Positions 36,774 to 48,276 of a stretch of 64,000 bases of DNA are shown here, one piece after another. The notes beneath the pieces are model-generated. The model was not told the DNA's origin. It was given only the letters and a program-made list of their open reading frames with translations, and did no database searches. The first letter of the stretch is position 1; each line of letters starts with the position of its first letter. The stretch lies in assembly GCA_964036155.1 (NCBI GenBank), contig OZ038423.1, positions 11,671,249 to 11,735,248 on the forward strand, given 5' to 3'. This DNA comes from Diploscapter coronatus. Its lineage: Eukaryota; Nematoda; Chromadorea; Rhabditida; Rhabditidae. The position numbers and the translations under genes are program-made.

Positions 36774-38489
36774 ATGGTCCATTCTCTGCTTGGCTCTGCG
36801 ATTTTTCTACTCCTTCCGGCAATCATTACATCATTGACTTGTTACAATGTAAGGGCTTCATTTTAGATTTCAATAACCTTCATAATCTTAGGGCATGAAG
36901 CTCCTTTCGATGCAACAAGTTGGTACGAGCACCGAAGAGTGTTCGGGCTCTGCTCAGTGCTATAACATGTCAACCACTACTGGAATTCTTGTCAATGTCG
37001 TCAAGGCGGGATGGTAATTCCGTTTGAAAAATACAAGTCTTGCAAATATCACTTCATTCCTTAAGAAATTACGTCATTTTGAAAATATTGGCCTTCTACA
37101 TAATACACCAGTTTACCATTTGTTAAATTCGCCAGTTCTTTATCTTTTCCCTACGTTCCCTAGCAAGATTGTTGAAAATCCTAAAAAAAATTGAAACTCG
37201 GGCAGACTCAGACTCAAAAATTAAAGAGAAAAAATCGGGATCCGGACTCGCTAGCGAGTCCGGATCCTAACAGCCCTGCTTCCTAGCCCTGAAACCTGAT
37301 GAATTTTACAAATGGTGGTCATAGTGAATTGGTGAATTATACAGGAAGCCGGACATATCATATATTTTTTAATTTCTAGCTCCCAATGGCGTTGTATGTT
37401 GGCTAAAGACACTTGCATTTTCACGACTTTCCAGTACGTGCCTGTCTCGTTGTGCTGCTGCAGGTAAAATACTGTAACAAGTCTCTAAATCTACAATTAA
37501 AAAACCATATCTCTCAATCTACAATACCAAATTTAGTAATTATTACGTGATTTATTTGGAGGGCCGTGTAAGATTATCTTTTCAGTTGGGACAGATGCAA
37601 TGTGGCGGGAAATCCAGTGTATTCCGACAATTCCAATCAGATGGGTGGGGGCGGCTCGAATTGGGGTGGAAACCAGGGAGGAGGCTCCAATTGGGGAGGC
37701 AATCAAGGACAAGGTAGATTATTGCTAGATAATAGTAGCGCTGAGTTCATATATTTAACTTGGGATTTTGTTGAATAGAAATTCAATTTTATGTTAAAGA
37801 GGGGCTGATTTTCTGCTCAACAAAATCTCTACAGAGAATATCGTCGTCTTTGAATCAATACGCCCAGTTTAGAGGGCACATGCCTCTAGACGTGACTTTC
37901 GGATTCAGATACCATCTAAATTTAATCTAGAGAGCATTTCTATAAAAAAAAAAATTCGGGAGATCAAGTCTAATGGTCCTATAATTACAAAAAAAAAACA
38001 TGTTTTAGGTGGTTCCGGTGGAAACCAAGGTGGATCTTCATGGAATCAGAATCAGGGAGGTGGAAATATGGGCCAAGGCCAGGGAGGTCAGAACTCGGGG
38101 TCTAATTGGGGCAGCTCCTGGGGACAAGCCACTAGTGCCCCGAACAACAACGGTTGGGGAACAAACACTGGCTCTGGAAGTTCCGGCTCGAATTCTGGAG
38201 GTCAGACCTTTGGAGATGAAATCTCAATTGGCGGTGGCTCGGGCGGAGATGAGCCCCAGATGCAGAAACAGCAGGCTAAATTCGATCAATCCGCTCCGAG
38301 CAAATCCGGGGGTAAAAAGTGGACGAAGGAAGAGCTAGAGAAGATATTCGCTAAGCAAATCGATGATAAAGCTGATGGTAGGGGATAAGTTGATAAAAAA
38401 GATGCGATTTTTGAATTTAAGAAACCCAATTGGAAGGAGATTTCAAGAAGGTCGACTCCAAATATAAGGCCTCTCGCCCTAAAGTCTAA
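36774..38489 (+). CDS. Secreted ET-module (Ly6-like) protein with Gly/Asn/Trp-rich tail
   Basis: 281 residues. Exons: 36774-36848, 36892-37013, 37380-37463, 37586-37713, 38009-38377, 38422-38489. A signal peptide (about 1-20) is followed by ten cysteines (about residues 23, 42, 48, 66, 71, 78, 91, 92, 93, 98). The block ends CCCSWDRCN, the pattern of the nematode ET module and of three-finger folds. The tail has GGSNWGGNQG-type repeats and poly-Gly/Gln/Ser low complexity, then a charged helix (KKWTKEELEKIFAKQIDD). It has no membrane anchor, so it is probably secreted. Function is unknown. The ATG follows AATTTCAG by 6 nt. Confidence 0.8.
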
Positions 38490-38794
38490 AATCTCTGAAG
38501 ATCTTCTATTTTCCCACAATAGATTAAAATCTTCATGTAAGTTTTATTCTTCGTAAAAGTTCCTGCCTCGAATAAAACAATGCGTATCATGGCTCTAGAA
38601 TTGGTATTATGAGTGAGAGGGATAATGGAAAAAAATGTTAAAATTAAAAACTAGTTGCTAGCCGCTAATAAGTAGAAGGGCTAAACCTAAGTCAAGATCA
38701 GCCAATTAAATGTGCTGAATTTCTAAGTTGAACGAATGATTCCTGCATTTGAAGAGAATAAAATTATTCAACAGTCAAATTTCTGAAAAAAAAC

Positions 38795-39776
38795 TTAGAA
38801 GTCCTTGACGGCCTTATTCTCTTTGTCGATCGAGTACGTCAAAAACGCGTAGAAGCCCGTCCACAGCGCGTACGGAATCAGCAACAGACCCGCAGTTTTG
38901 TCGATCTGCAAAATTTGCATTAAATGAAAACGAATTCTGTAGCTTCTACCTTGTAGAAGGCATAGGCAGCTCCTGCAGCGGTCAGGTGGATCAGAGCAGT
39001 GTTTTTCCAGAGCTGAACTCATAAATCTGATCATTTAGATAAAATATCGTTCTATTACCCCTACTATATAGAGATCTAAGTAGTCGAAAAGTTAAATACA
39101 AAAATTATTTTATATATACCCAAATCGACCATGGAGATTCCGAAAAAAATTGTTTCAGATAATTTCGACTCCGAAAAACGATAGAAATCGGCATACAATC
39201 GATTTTGGAGTAAATCTTGACATTTTGGCTCAAAATTTTAAAAACCTAATTTCTACACCTTGCTGCAAGTTCCATCAGCTTTCAAATGATGTATAACATG
39301 GGGGTACCTCTGCACACATACCCCCATAATAAATCGTTGTTTCTGGCAAATTAAAAAAAAAGAAAAAAATAATAAATAAAACTCACGCATCCCAACTGCT
39401 TCTTCTTGATGATGGGAATGGTGAAGACGGCGAGCCCCAGATTGAGTCCGTACAGGCCGAGTGCAAGGCGCGTGTCGTTATAGTCGAATCCGCCCCCGTT
39501 CTTGAACACCAAATACGATGCATAGCCCAGGGGGGAGAGCGTCAGCAGATCCACTGCGGAGTACAGGCGCACGTCCGTCGGAGCCCACTTTGGTTTATTC
39601 ACCGTCTGCAAATTCTACAGTCATCTTTTTGAATTACGCTAATTCTCGCATACCGACCACCACTTGGTGACCTCGCCATCGTTAGTGAACATGCAGAAGG
39701 CGCTGCCAGCCACCGCAGCAGGAATCATCGTCGAAATGAGCGCATTTCTCGTGTCCTGCGTCGTCCAGAACGGCAT
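38795..39776 (-). CDS. tspo-1: Translocator protein TSPO (peripheral benzodiazepine receptor)
   Basis: Outer mitochondrial membrane protein with five helices that binds cholesterol and porphyrins. Exons (minus): 39776-39654, 39605-39387, 39012-38950, 38905-38795; 171 residues, the usual size. It matches TSPO along its length: KPKWAPTDVRLYSAVDLL, PLGYASYLVFKNGGGF, LALGLYGLNLGLAVFTIPI, LIHLTAAGAAYAFYKID, and the final helix LIPYALWTGFYAFLTYSI. The start lies 17 nt after a GAAATTTCAG acceptor. The gene is convergent with the ET-module gene (305 bp between stop codons). Confidence 0.88.
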
Positions 39777-40897
39777 GTCTGATTCTACGATTACTGAAAT
39801 TTCAAAATTCTTAGTTTTCACGAGAAAACAGCCGACAAAAAAACAACTAAATTCACGGCAGGCAGACCAATAGTGAATAGACGAACCGTAATGGTCGGGA
39901 AGGCGGTGAATGCGGAGATGCGAGGGGACGAGCGGGTCTGCGTCATTCATTCTGATGGTTGAATTTGGAAAAGGAGAAAAGAAGCGGGAATTGCAACAGG
40001 TATTTTTGTCTTTATTAGCAAAAGAGAAGAGGGATTGTTTATGCCTTCGCGCCAATGAGAAACGAAAAACAATGTTTTTGAGACAGAAGAGAAATCAATA
40101 AAACGAGAAGACTTTGGAGTTCACCTGACTTATCACTGATAACTCGGGATATCAAATCCACTAGTAAACAGGGATATCAACAATCTTTGACCCTGTCATG
40201 ATGCAACGAAGAGAAATGAAGAAATTCAAAAGCTAAGAGTTTGTGATGCAATTGATGAGAAACGAATTACGGTAGGTGATAAGATTTCAAAGACAGGAGA
40301 TTTTCGACTCGCAATGGAAAACAAAGGCCTTGTTTGGCATTGATCAGGCATTCCGCCATTGACTAACCTTGACAGGGCACAAATTGCGAATGGCCACGGG
40401 TCCCGTCACTCTCTGCCTCTCTCCGCACTCTCAATGTCCCACACTCCCCGACACTGAGCAAGTCAATTGAAAAAACCGAATGTGTGAATGAATGTTGTTT
40501 TCGATTTTCGCAAGTGGTTCTCATTTCTCGTCATGTGATGCATAATCGCACGGCCTAAAAATCAATTGACAGCCACTTGCTTGTTATCTCCAATTTGGGC
40601 CCTCACTGATTCACTCCTTTTCTCGTTCTGCTCACAAACACTCCCCCTTTTTCCTGTCTCTTTTCCCATTATCTCTAATTTATCGATTTATTCTCGTTCT
40701 CTTCCTGTCTTTTCCATCTAACAGTGTTTCCTATTTGTCATTTCAAATCACTAGTTTCCATTTCCATTGAAATTAGTACTTCTCCGTCAGCTTTTCGAAT
40801 TTTGGCGCTTTCCGTATCGATTTCGTCATCTCGAATTCGCAAATTCGAGAATTTTGATTTCCGTAGTTTTTGAAGATTTCTATCTGTTGTAGGTGTA
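39777..40897. other. Divergent promoter region of TSPO and PQN-59
   Basis: 1.1 kb between divergent genes. It has several TTATCA/TGATAA motifs (for example TTATCACTGATAA near 40130) and pyrimidine-rich stretches at 40600-40730. No coding sequence was seen. Confidence 0.4.
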
Positions 40898-43800
40898 ATG
40901 GGTATTAAAAGCGATACCAAAAGTGTCTCAAAGTCGACGACTCCGACCGCGGAGCAGCTGCGCATCAGCCAACTGACTGCTCTGCCCGAAGGCTCCAGTG
41001 ACGAATGGCCCAACAACATTCAGAAGCTCATTAAGAGGGTCAGTAATACACGAGATGGGTTCTTCAAAAGTGCATTCAAATTTTGGGTTAAAAATACGGG
41101 ATGAACATTCCAGGAACTCGGGAAATTCAGCCAATTTCTGGGTTTTTGAAGAAAAAAGACTTGAATTTTTAGGGGAATGAAGTGGAGAAAAAGTTGAATT
41201 TGCAGGTGATCGAGACGACGCGCTGCTCTCAGTCGCAGGCCGAGTTGGCCCTGTTCGACCACGACAACAATCTCGAGGAGGCCGTCAACTACATCATCGA
41301 GAACCAGAACAACACTGATTCCTGGACTGAGCCCAAGAAGAAGGGGGACAAGAAGAAAGAAGACGAGGTCCCTGTCGGCAGATACAGAAGGGGAGAGGCC
41401 AATGGCGGTGCGGGCTTGACTGGCAGAGGAAGAGGAGGTTCCAAAGACCATAATAAACCATCTCTTACATTTTCTCCACTCGTTTCTGAAAGAGGATGAA
41501 AACAACCGATCCAAAATTTCACAAGGAATTTCGAAAAAAGACTTCACCTCACTTAAATAAAGAAGATTCCAAGATCCAAAAGTGAAGATACAAATTTGCA
41601 GGTGCGAAGATTGGAACGCGCGGTCGTGGCGGAGATAGAGAGAGAAGCGATCGCCCCCCTCGAGCCGACAGACCGATGACCAACGGAGATGGAAACACCG
41701 CCCACTCATTCCACAATGAGAAGGTCATCCATACCGGCGGATCGGGCAGAGGAGAAGGTGAGAGGAAGATGGGGAGAACTTATTGGAGGGGAAAAGCAAT
41801 CGCCTGAAATATTACGACTTATCGAGTTTAACACGGACATACTTGATAAACAGTTCTTGAAAATCTCATTAAGGGTAGAGAGGGATAAGGCCTGATAGGC
41901 AAATTCTTGTTTCAAAGTGTGCACCATGATGTGCTCGTTATTACGAAACCATATAATCACTCATTCCCTAGCTCTCTTCTCGTTCATTCAAGTATGTTTC
42001 CCTCTGTGGCAAATTCAAGAAGCCAAGATCGCCAATTTAGACGAATGAATCTCCTAAAAATGTTTGAAATTTGCAGGAAGAGGAGGTCGTGGCCGCGGCG
42101 CATCGTCGTCCAACTTCCGTGGTAGAGGCGGCAATCGCGGCGGGGAGCACAACAGCGGAGGTGGATATCAGGCAGGCAGGAAGGACAAGGAGAATGACGA
42201 TCTGTCCACGGCGTTCAAGGACGACTACAATGATTGGGTGAGCAAATGCACAGAAAATGACCCTCATGCAAAACTCGTCAACTCTTTTCCATTTCCTACT
42301 TTCTGGCATAAAATTGGGGTCGATTTTATAAGGGTCCACGAAATGAAATAAATTTTCAGAAGTCCGGTCCGAAAGTATTCAGCCGCACGGAGGAGACCTC
42401 TTCGGCCGTGACGGACCCGACCGCATCGTCCTCGCTCTCGCTGTCCGCGACTGCGTCTGCATCCGCACAGCCGTCCATCTCGGCCGCTGCAACCAATCCC
42501 ACGTCCTTTGCTGCCGTCGCTGCTGCTGCTCACAGAAAGGAGGAACTCAAGAAGTTGCAGGTCCGAGTTGCTCCATCTCATCTAAGCAAAACTAAAGCCA
42601 AACTCTTCGTGCGAGGCCCTACCAAATCTGGCGCAAAATTATTCTCTAAAACGGGCTAGCACCCTCTAGATTTTCACTTCTTGCTGAAAGATTACCCAAT
42701 TTGAGAAGTTCCGAACTGTGGTCAACTGCATGAAAAGGGACTGTTTTATCGAGAGATGGAAGGAGGAGTAAATACATGCTCTTGTTCTCTCTTGATTAGG
42801 CATGCTATCTATGTGGCTAACCGCGGTTCGAAATTTCCAAATCTGAGATTACTGTAGCATAATTGAAATTTGAGGCCCAACAGCCGCGTCGCTCGTCTCC
42901 CCCTCCCTCTGTGCTGACTCCTTCCACTGCAGCCAACATCCAGCTCACCCCCACAAAGGACTCGGCTTTCGATGATGGCGCTCTGCAGAGCACTCCCAGC
43001 GGCAAGAAGGACACGCCCAAGAAGGATGCTTTCGGGTTGGTTTGGAGAAAAAACGGAAAATGGAATGAGAATTTGCAGTGACCAGTCGTCGCTGCACACC
43101 GCGGAGTCGATCGATGCACCGTCCATTCTGTCGGTCAACTCGGGAGCCTCGCCCGGTTTGCAGGCCAACAGCGCACTCACCCACCAACTCAAGTCCGAAC
43201 TCGGCATTGGCATTGGAGGCCAAGTTGTCAAGGAGAGCCAGGCTACCACCTCGCGTCTCGCTCCTCAGCCTCCTACTGCTGGTAAATTCAACATTCTTCC
43301 CGTTTAGAAAAGAAGGATAATAGATCAGAAGAATACTTATTTTAAATTGGCGTCGTATGGTTGTGTAGGTCTAATTATTGCACGAACATTCATTGGATGG
43401 AATTAGATAGTGGTTGACAAGCTAGCTACCCCAATATTGTCAACAATATCAGGGCCTATAAAGAACCGTTTAGTCATTCGTCTAGGGCTTTTACAAGGAA
43501 ATTAGATTATTAGCTTACTCAGATGATCAGTCGGAATAATTGAAAGAAATGACGAGATTCCTTGAAATGAGAGAAGTCGTGATAATAGAATAGGATGAAA
43601 TTCCTAGGAAAATAAACAAATTGCAGGAGTGGAATTCGTGTCTGAAGTCGAGCCGTCTGGCAACGCGGGCTACTCGTTCGGCTTCTCCTCAGAGCCGCCC
43701 AAGGACCCGCCCATGGCCTCGTTCAACCAACCTTCCACAGTCCAGGTTGTATCTACTCAGCAAAAGATCTCCGCCACTGGACAGGCGCCTGCTCCTCCCC

Positions 43801-45572
43801 TCTCCCCTGTGGGCACGCAGTCTCAGGTTAGTCAGCCACAGCAGTCGGCAGCGGACTCGCTCTTCGGCACAGCAAACAGGAAGCAGAACAAGTTGGATGT
43901 AAGAATGAAGCATATAGCAATTCTCATATTCCGAAAACTTTTTAAATCAGAAGGTTGAAGATAATTCAATAATCATCCTACTTTCTTGATCGAGTTGAAA
44001 TCTCCAGTTGTGTATGGAAAACGCTATTTGCAGGATCGCTCGGGTCTGTCGAACGGCGACTATTCGGGTGGGTTGAAGAGTGGCAGCGGCAACACGGGTG
44101 TGAGTGGAGTGTCTTCTGCACCTGCACCGGCCAACACAGCCTCGTCCCTGCCTGTTCACTCCAACTCGACTCCATTCGGAGGCAGCAGTTCCCAACAGCA
44201 GCAACAGAGTGGCGTAGCTCAGCAGCAGACGGGCAATGGCAGCAGCCACGCCCATCGACTCGACTTCACCACCCACTCGTCTGTCTCGTATGCACCACAG
44301 CCGCCCGCACAGCAGGAGAGAAGTACGACATTTCTTTGGCATTTTCTGTTGATTTTTGCAGTAAATTGAAATAACGAAATTTTCTATAGGAAAATGAAAC
44401 ATTGTAACTGTTTCAGTGTCGTCACAGTCGAAGCCCTCTGCCATCCAACAGCAGCAGCAGCAGCCCTTGCAGCAATCGACCAACACCATGCAACAGGCAC
44501 AGCAGCAGCAGCAACAGCAACAGCAGTCCTCTGCCCCGCAACCCACTATGTTCCCTCCGCCCTTCACTTCCATTCCTGCCTATCCCTACATGTTCTCTCC
44601 GGTCACCGGCGGCATCAGGGACCCTTCCAATCCAGACCCGTACACCACGGCGATGCTCGCTGGCTACCCCTTCTCCTCCATCGGCATGGATCTCGTCAAC
44701 AACTTTGTCAATCCTACAACTAATACTCAGGTAAAGTAGAAAGTTCAATGCGACATGGAAAAATCCCATTGTGGCAATTGAGGGAAAAAGCGCGCATGTC
44801 CTTTCTTTAAAGAAAACAAAATTTATTTTGAAAATATTTTCAGCCTCAACAGCAGCAGCACGCTGGCGGAGCGCCACACAGGAACGACAGCGGCCCACAT
44901 CTGATGGACATGAACAAGTACGGCACGACGGCAGGATTGGGAACGGGCAGGGAGCAGCACCAGCAGAGCGGCAGCAGCGGAGTTGCACCGCCTCCAGGAT
45001 TCGGCAACAGCTACATGCAGGTACATTCGGCAAAATGGAAATGAACACAATTCTTTTGCTCTCTATTTTGAAGAAAAAACTACTTGGTTTCAATTGCCAC
45101 AAACAATGATTGCATCTTCAGCACAATATCGGATCTCTGTTCATGCCGACGCATCCCTCTGCCTACTCGGCTCCGTTCCCAGGTCTGAACATGATGTCTG
45201 TCATGCCCCCCGCGGCTGCTGGCAGACAGATGTACGGCACGAACAACGTGATGGGTGCGTTTGCGGGCATCGGAGGGGATGATGACAGAAACAAGGGCGC
45301 CTACGACAAGAACAAACAGCAGGCTCAGGTGAGTGGAGAACTAAGTCCAGAAGGAAACGACTCGTTGACTATGCAAAATTTCTCTTTTCCAATCGCTTAA
45401 GATATAACTCGCTTTAAAAGAAAAATAGCATTGTCGATGTGATGATGCAATTGTGTATTTTTTCTGAAGAGAAAATGGTTGAGAATGTAAATTACAGGCG
45501 ACTCCTCCCCCGTACAACTCGGGTCTCTACAACAAGAAGCCTCCCCAACCAAGCCCCTACCAGTGGCAGTGA
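40898..45572 (+). CDS. pqn-59: UBAP2L/Lingerer family protein (PQN-59)
   Basis: Cytosolic RNA-associated, stress-granule-linked protein, 862 residues from 13 exons: 40898-41038, 41206-41437, 41602-41757, 42077-42237, 42360-42560, 42875-43035, 43079-43281, 43627-43898, 44034-44322, 44417-44730, 44844-45020, 45122-45328, 45498-45572. The N-terminal UBA-like domain (RCSQSQAELALFDHDNNLEE, VNYIIEN) is followed by RGG-type repeats (GRGRG, RGGRGRG, FRGRGGNRGG). A conserved VEFVSEVEPSG...YSFGF patch comes next, then long Gln/Pro/Ser-rich prion-like tracts with CAG-coded poly-Gln near 44450-44530. In C. elegans the UBAP2L orthologue is PQN-59. The acceptor of exon 6 ends in GAG. Codon GC content is higher than in most neighbours. 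Confidence 0.88.
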
Positions 45573-46462
45573 GCTGTCGATGCAGATGCGGTCAAACAAC
45601 AGCGCGATTGAGACCTGACTCCACTCCACACTCGTTCCCTCTCGAATCCAGTCAAACGACGATCGCAAAATATGTGACAACTTCAAAACCACAAATCCCT
45701 CATGTGAGAATTGCTCTTCTTCCTCCATTTTTGAAATTCCCATTTCTCCGGTGCAAATTTGTGCATACCAATTCTCCGATTTGTGCTTTGTTTTGAATCG
45801 TCTTCATTTGCATTCCGTCTCGTGACTGCATTTTGTAGGGAAACACTGTCGAGCGTGTTTGGTATCTCTTGCCTTTTACATCCATTCAAACTTGGCTTCA
45901 TTTCCTCCCTTTTTGATTTGATTCTTTGATTCCCCCCATTTTCCTTCCCAAACTCCCACCAATGATCTTGAGATGTTAGTGTTCAGCTCTTCAATTGTTC
46001 AGATTATTCCTTTTTATCCTATCTTTATCATTTTATCCTTTATCTTTATTGTCTTTTCTTCATTCAATCTCGTGTTATTTCGATCGTCGTGATCTTACAT
46101 GTAAGGTGTATTTTTCCCCCTATTTAGCAACAATCTCCCCAATTGTTCTTCCATTTTGTTTACAAAAATGATGAATCGGTTCATTTACCCAAACAAACAG
46201 ACAAACTTTGATTGTTGTGACTTTAAATATAAAGTAAAGTATTTGATAAATGGTTTTGTTGAAGCAGCTATTTGTTGGAATTTTCAATTGGAAGGTATGC
46301 ATAGCCAAATTGATTTTCTGGAAACGTGTAAGATGCTAAGTTTGAGAAGAAATTGATGGACCCCTTGTAGAATCTACCCAGTTCCTGCAAGGAATGTTCT
46401 ATAGTTGCAGAAATTGAGTGGAGTTGGCAAGGAACGTAAATTTACCGACATTTTCTTCCAGA
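45573..46462. other. 3' flank of PQN-59 and upstream region of the SDR gene
   Basis: T-rich 3' UTR-like sequence (45900-46080). No exon was seen. It ends in TTTTCTTCCAG one base before the SDR start codon. Confidence 0.45.
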
Positions 46463-48058
46463 ATGTCGTCAGTAGCGTTGATCACGGGCGCTGCCTCTCC
46501 AATGGGCCGTGCAATCGTGCAGCGACTCGCCTTTGCCGGCATAAAAGTGGCTGCCGCGGATTCGTGCAAAACTGCGACCAGTCAAATTGCACAGGAACAC
46601 AGGAAAGTCGGTGGAGATGTGACTGGGTTCGCATTCGACATCGCGAAAGCAGAGCACAGGAAGGAACTCATCACAAAGGTGAGCGAAATTGTGTGAATTC
46701 TTTGGTGAGTTTGTAATTTTCAGGTAGAAGAAGAATTGGCAGGATCTGTGGATTCCCTGGTGATTGTTCCCCCGACAAATCAAATAACAGGCAACATTTT
46801 CGATGCGAAAGAAGAGGAATGCAGACAGGTTGAATAAATCGGAACGAATGAATGAATGAAAAATGCTAAGGTTTGCAGATTCTCACTTCGCACACAATCC
46901 TGCCCCTGCAAATGGCTCAAGAAACTATGCCTTCTCTGTCGAAATCTGCGTAAGAATCGAAATTCTCTGTAGAATGAATTGATCCGTTCAGAAACGGTAG
47001 CATAACTCTGATCGGCTCAGTGCTGGGCCTGCAGCCTGTGGTCGACTTGGGACTGTTCTCCCTGGCCTGCACTTCTCTGGTCGGACTCACGAAAATTCTC
47101 GCTCTGTCGGGAGGCAGTCAGGGCGTCAGAGTTAACAGCGTTTTGGCTGGAATGGTAGGGATTCTTTATGAATTTCTAAAATTGCTATTTTGGGCTCCTA
47201 AAAAAACCACTTTTGCCTATCTTTTTTTCTTTCCCTCATACTATTTCTTAGAAAAAGTAGTCTTTTTCTAACTGGTGTCCCGGTGTCTTTTTCTATTAAC
47301 CCTATTTTGAAGCCCAATGACATGGGAGCTACGTCGTTCATCCCCCTCTTTGCGCTGTAAAATGTTCGGATGATATAGTACTAGCGAGAGAAAAACGCAT
47401 TTTACCGTAGTTCTCAATCTAGGAGGAAAGTTATTCTTTTCGGAAAAATGAGAGAGAGATGACGAATGTTGGTGGCCAAAATAGGAATTATGACGAACTT
47501 AATAGAGAATTTTAAGGGGTTGCAACGAGATAGTGCGCAAAGAAAAAAGACAGGACGGGCAGGAGAATGACATAGTGATAGGGCAACTACTATTCGGCAG
47601 AACTTAACGGAATGACAGAGCTTTTCTTTTCTAAAACTTTCTTCGCACTGGCTCTTTCTTATCTCTAACTATGGGGTTCCGTCATATAGCAACTATGTGG
47701 CATAGGGAAGATAGTGTAGGGGATGATTAGATGTGATCTCTTTTGGCATATCTTGCTGTTTGCGATTTGCCTTTGAAATTACTTATTCTGTTAAACTTGC
47801 AGTTTGAAAACGACGGTTCTTCTGGAGTCTGGTCGAAATCTGATGACCAAATGGCAGAGTCAGTGAGACAAAATTTGGCGGGAATGACACCTGTCGGGCG
47901 AATAGGCAGAGTGACCGATGTGTCGCAAGCCGTCGAATTCCTTATTTCATCCAATGCTAGGTAGTCATTATCAAAATTCCTATTTAACTGATACGAGTTT
48001 CAGCTTTATCAGTGGAGAAAACCTCATTATCAGCGGTGGCGTGTCGTACAGACTCTAG
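46463..48058 (+). CDS. DHRS4-like short-chain dehydrogenase, probably catalytically inactive
   Basis: 255 residues. Exons: 46463-46678, 46724-46828, 46879-46949, 46992-47154, 47803-47960, 48004-48058. It has the SDR Rossmann start (VALITGAASPMGRAIVQRLA), and the order of blocks follows DHRS4: VTGFAFDIAKAEHR, GLTKILALSGG, VRVNSVLAGM, VGRIGRVTDVSQAVEFL, FISGENLIISGG. The active-site YxxxK reads FSLAC (Tyr to Phe, Lys to Cys). The NNAG stretch reads PPTN, and the catalytic Asn region (family NxK) reads TSHTI. Only the Ser (LIGSVLG) remains. This argues for a pseudoenzyme with a retained fold. The C-terminus SYRL is not a clear peroxisomal signal. It lies 218 bp upstream of XPNPEP3 on the same strand. 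Intron 4 (648 nt) holds a repeat. Confidence 0.85.
47190..47300 (-). repeat. Dispersed repeat family R2, copy 1 (in the SDR intron)
   Basis: Read on the minus strand it shares TAATAGAAAAAGACACCGGG, TTTTCTAAGAAATAGTATG, AAAGAAAAAAA and TAGGAGCC, in order, with 60016-60110. This copy has an extra 25-bp segment creating a perfect 9-bp hairpin TAGAAAAAG/CTTTTTCTA (47249-47270). Confidence 0.65.
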
Positions 48059-48276
48059 ATTTCTATAGGAACTTTAGACGATAGCAATTTCTAGGGAAAA
48101 TAGTTCTTGTTGATTTTCAATGTTCAAAATATTGGCGGGTTACTTATATTAGACTTTCATGAAGTTAATAAATTTGTTGCATCGCATAGAAATGGTGAAA
48201 ATTCGGTGAATTCGTGGCATATCGTAGTGATACTTGTAAGGATTCAGAATTTACTGAAGAAAATCTTTAACTTTAG
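48059..48276 (+). promoter_or_regulatory. Operon-type intergenic region (polyA signal, then trans-splice acceptor)
   Basis: 218 bp between the SDR stop and the XPNPEP3 start. It holds a candidate polyA signal (AATAAA in GTTAATAAATTTG, near 48168) followed about 100 bp later by AACTTTAG placed directly before the ATG, with no upstream exon. This layout is typical of downstream genes in nematode operons. Confidence 0.5.

Noticed and set aside
41020..41709. 229-codon minus-strand ORF opposite PQN-59
   Set aside because: It spans exons and introns of a well-supported gene and reads as an antisense shadow of GC-rich coding sequence.
42685..42710. TTACCCAATTTGAG, resembling the spliced leader SL1 core
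   Set aside because: Not followed by GT and an Sm site, and one base differs within the core. It is likely chance.
44422..45102. 226-codon minus-strand ORF with Leu/Cys runs
   Set aside because: Antisense shadow of the CAG-coded poly-Gln of PQN-59.
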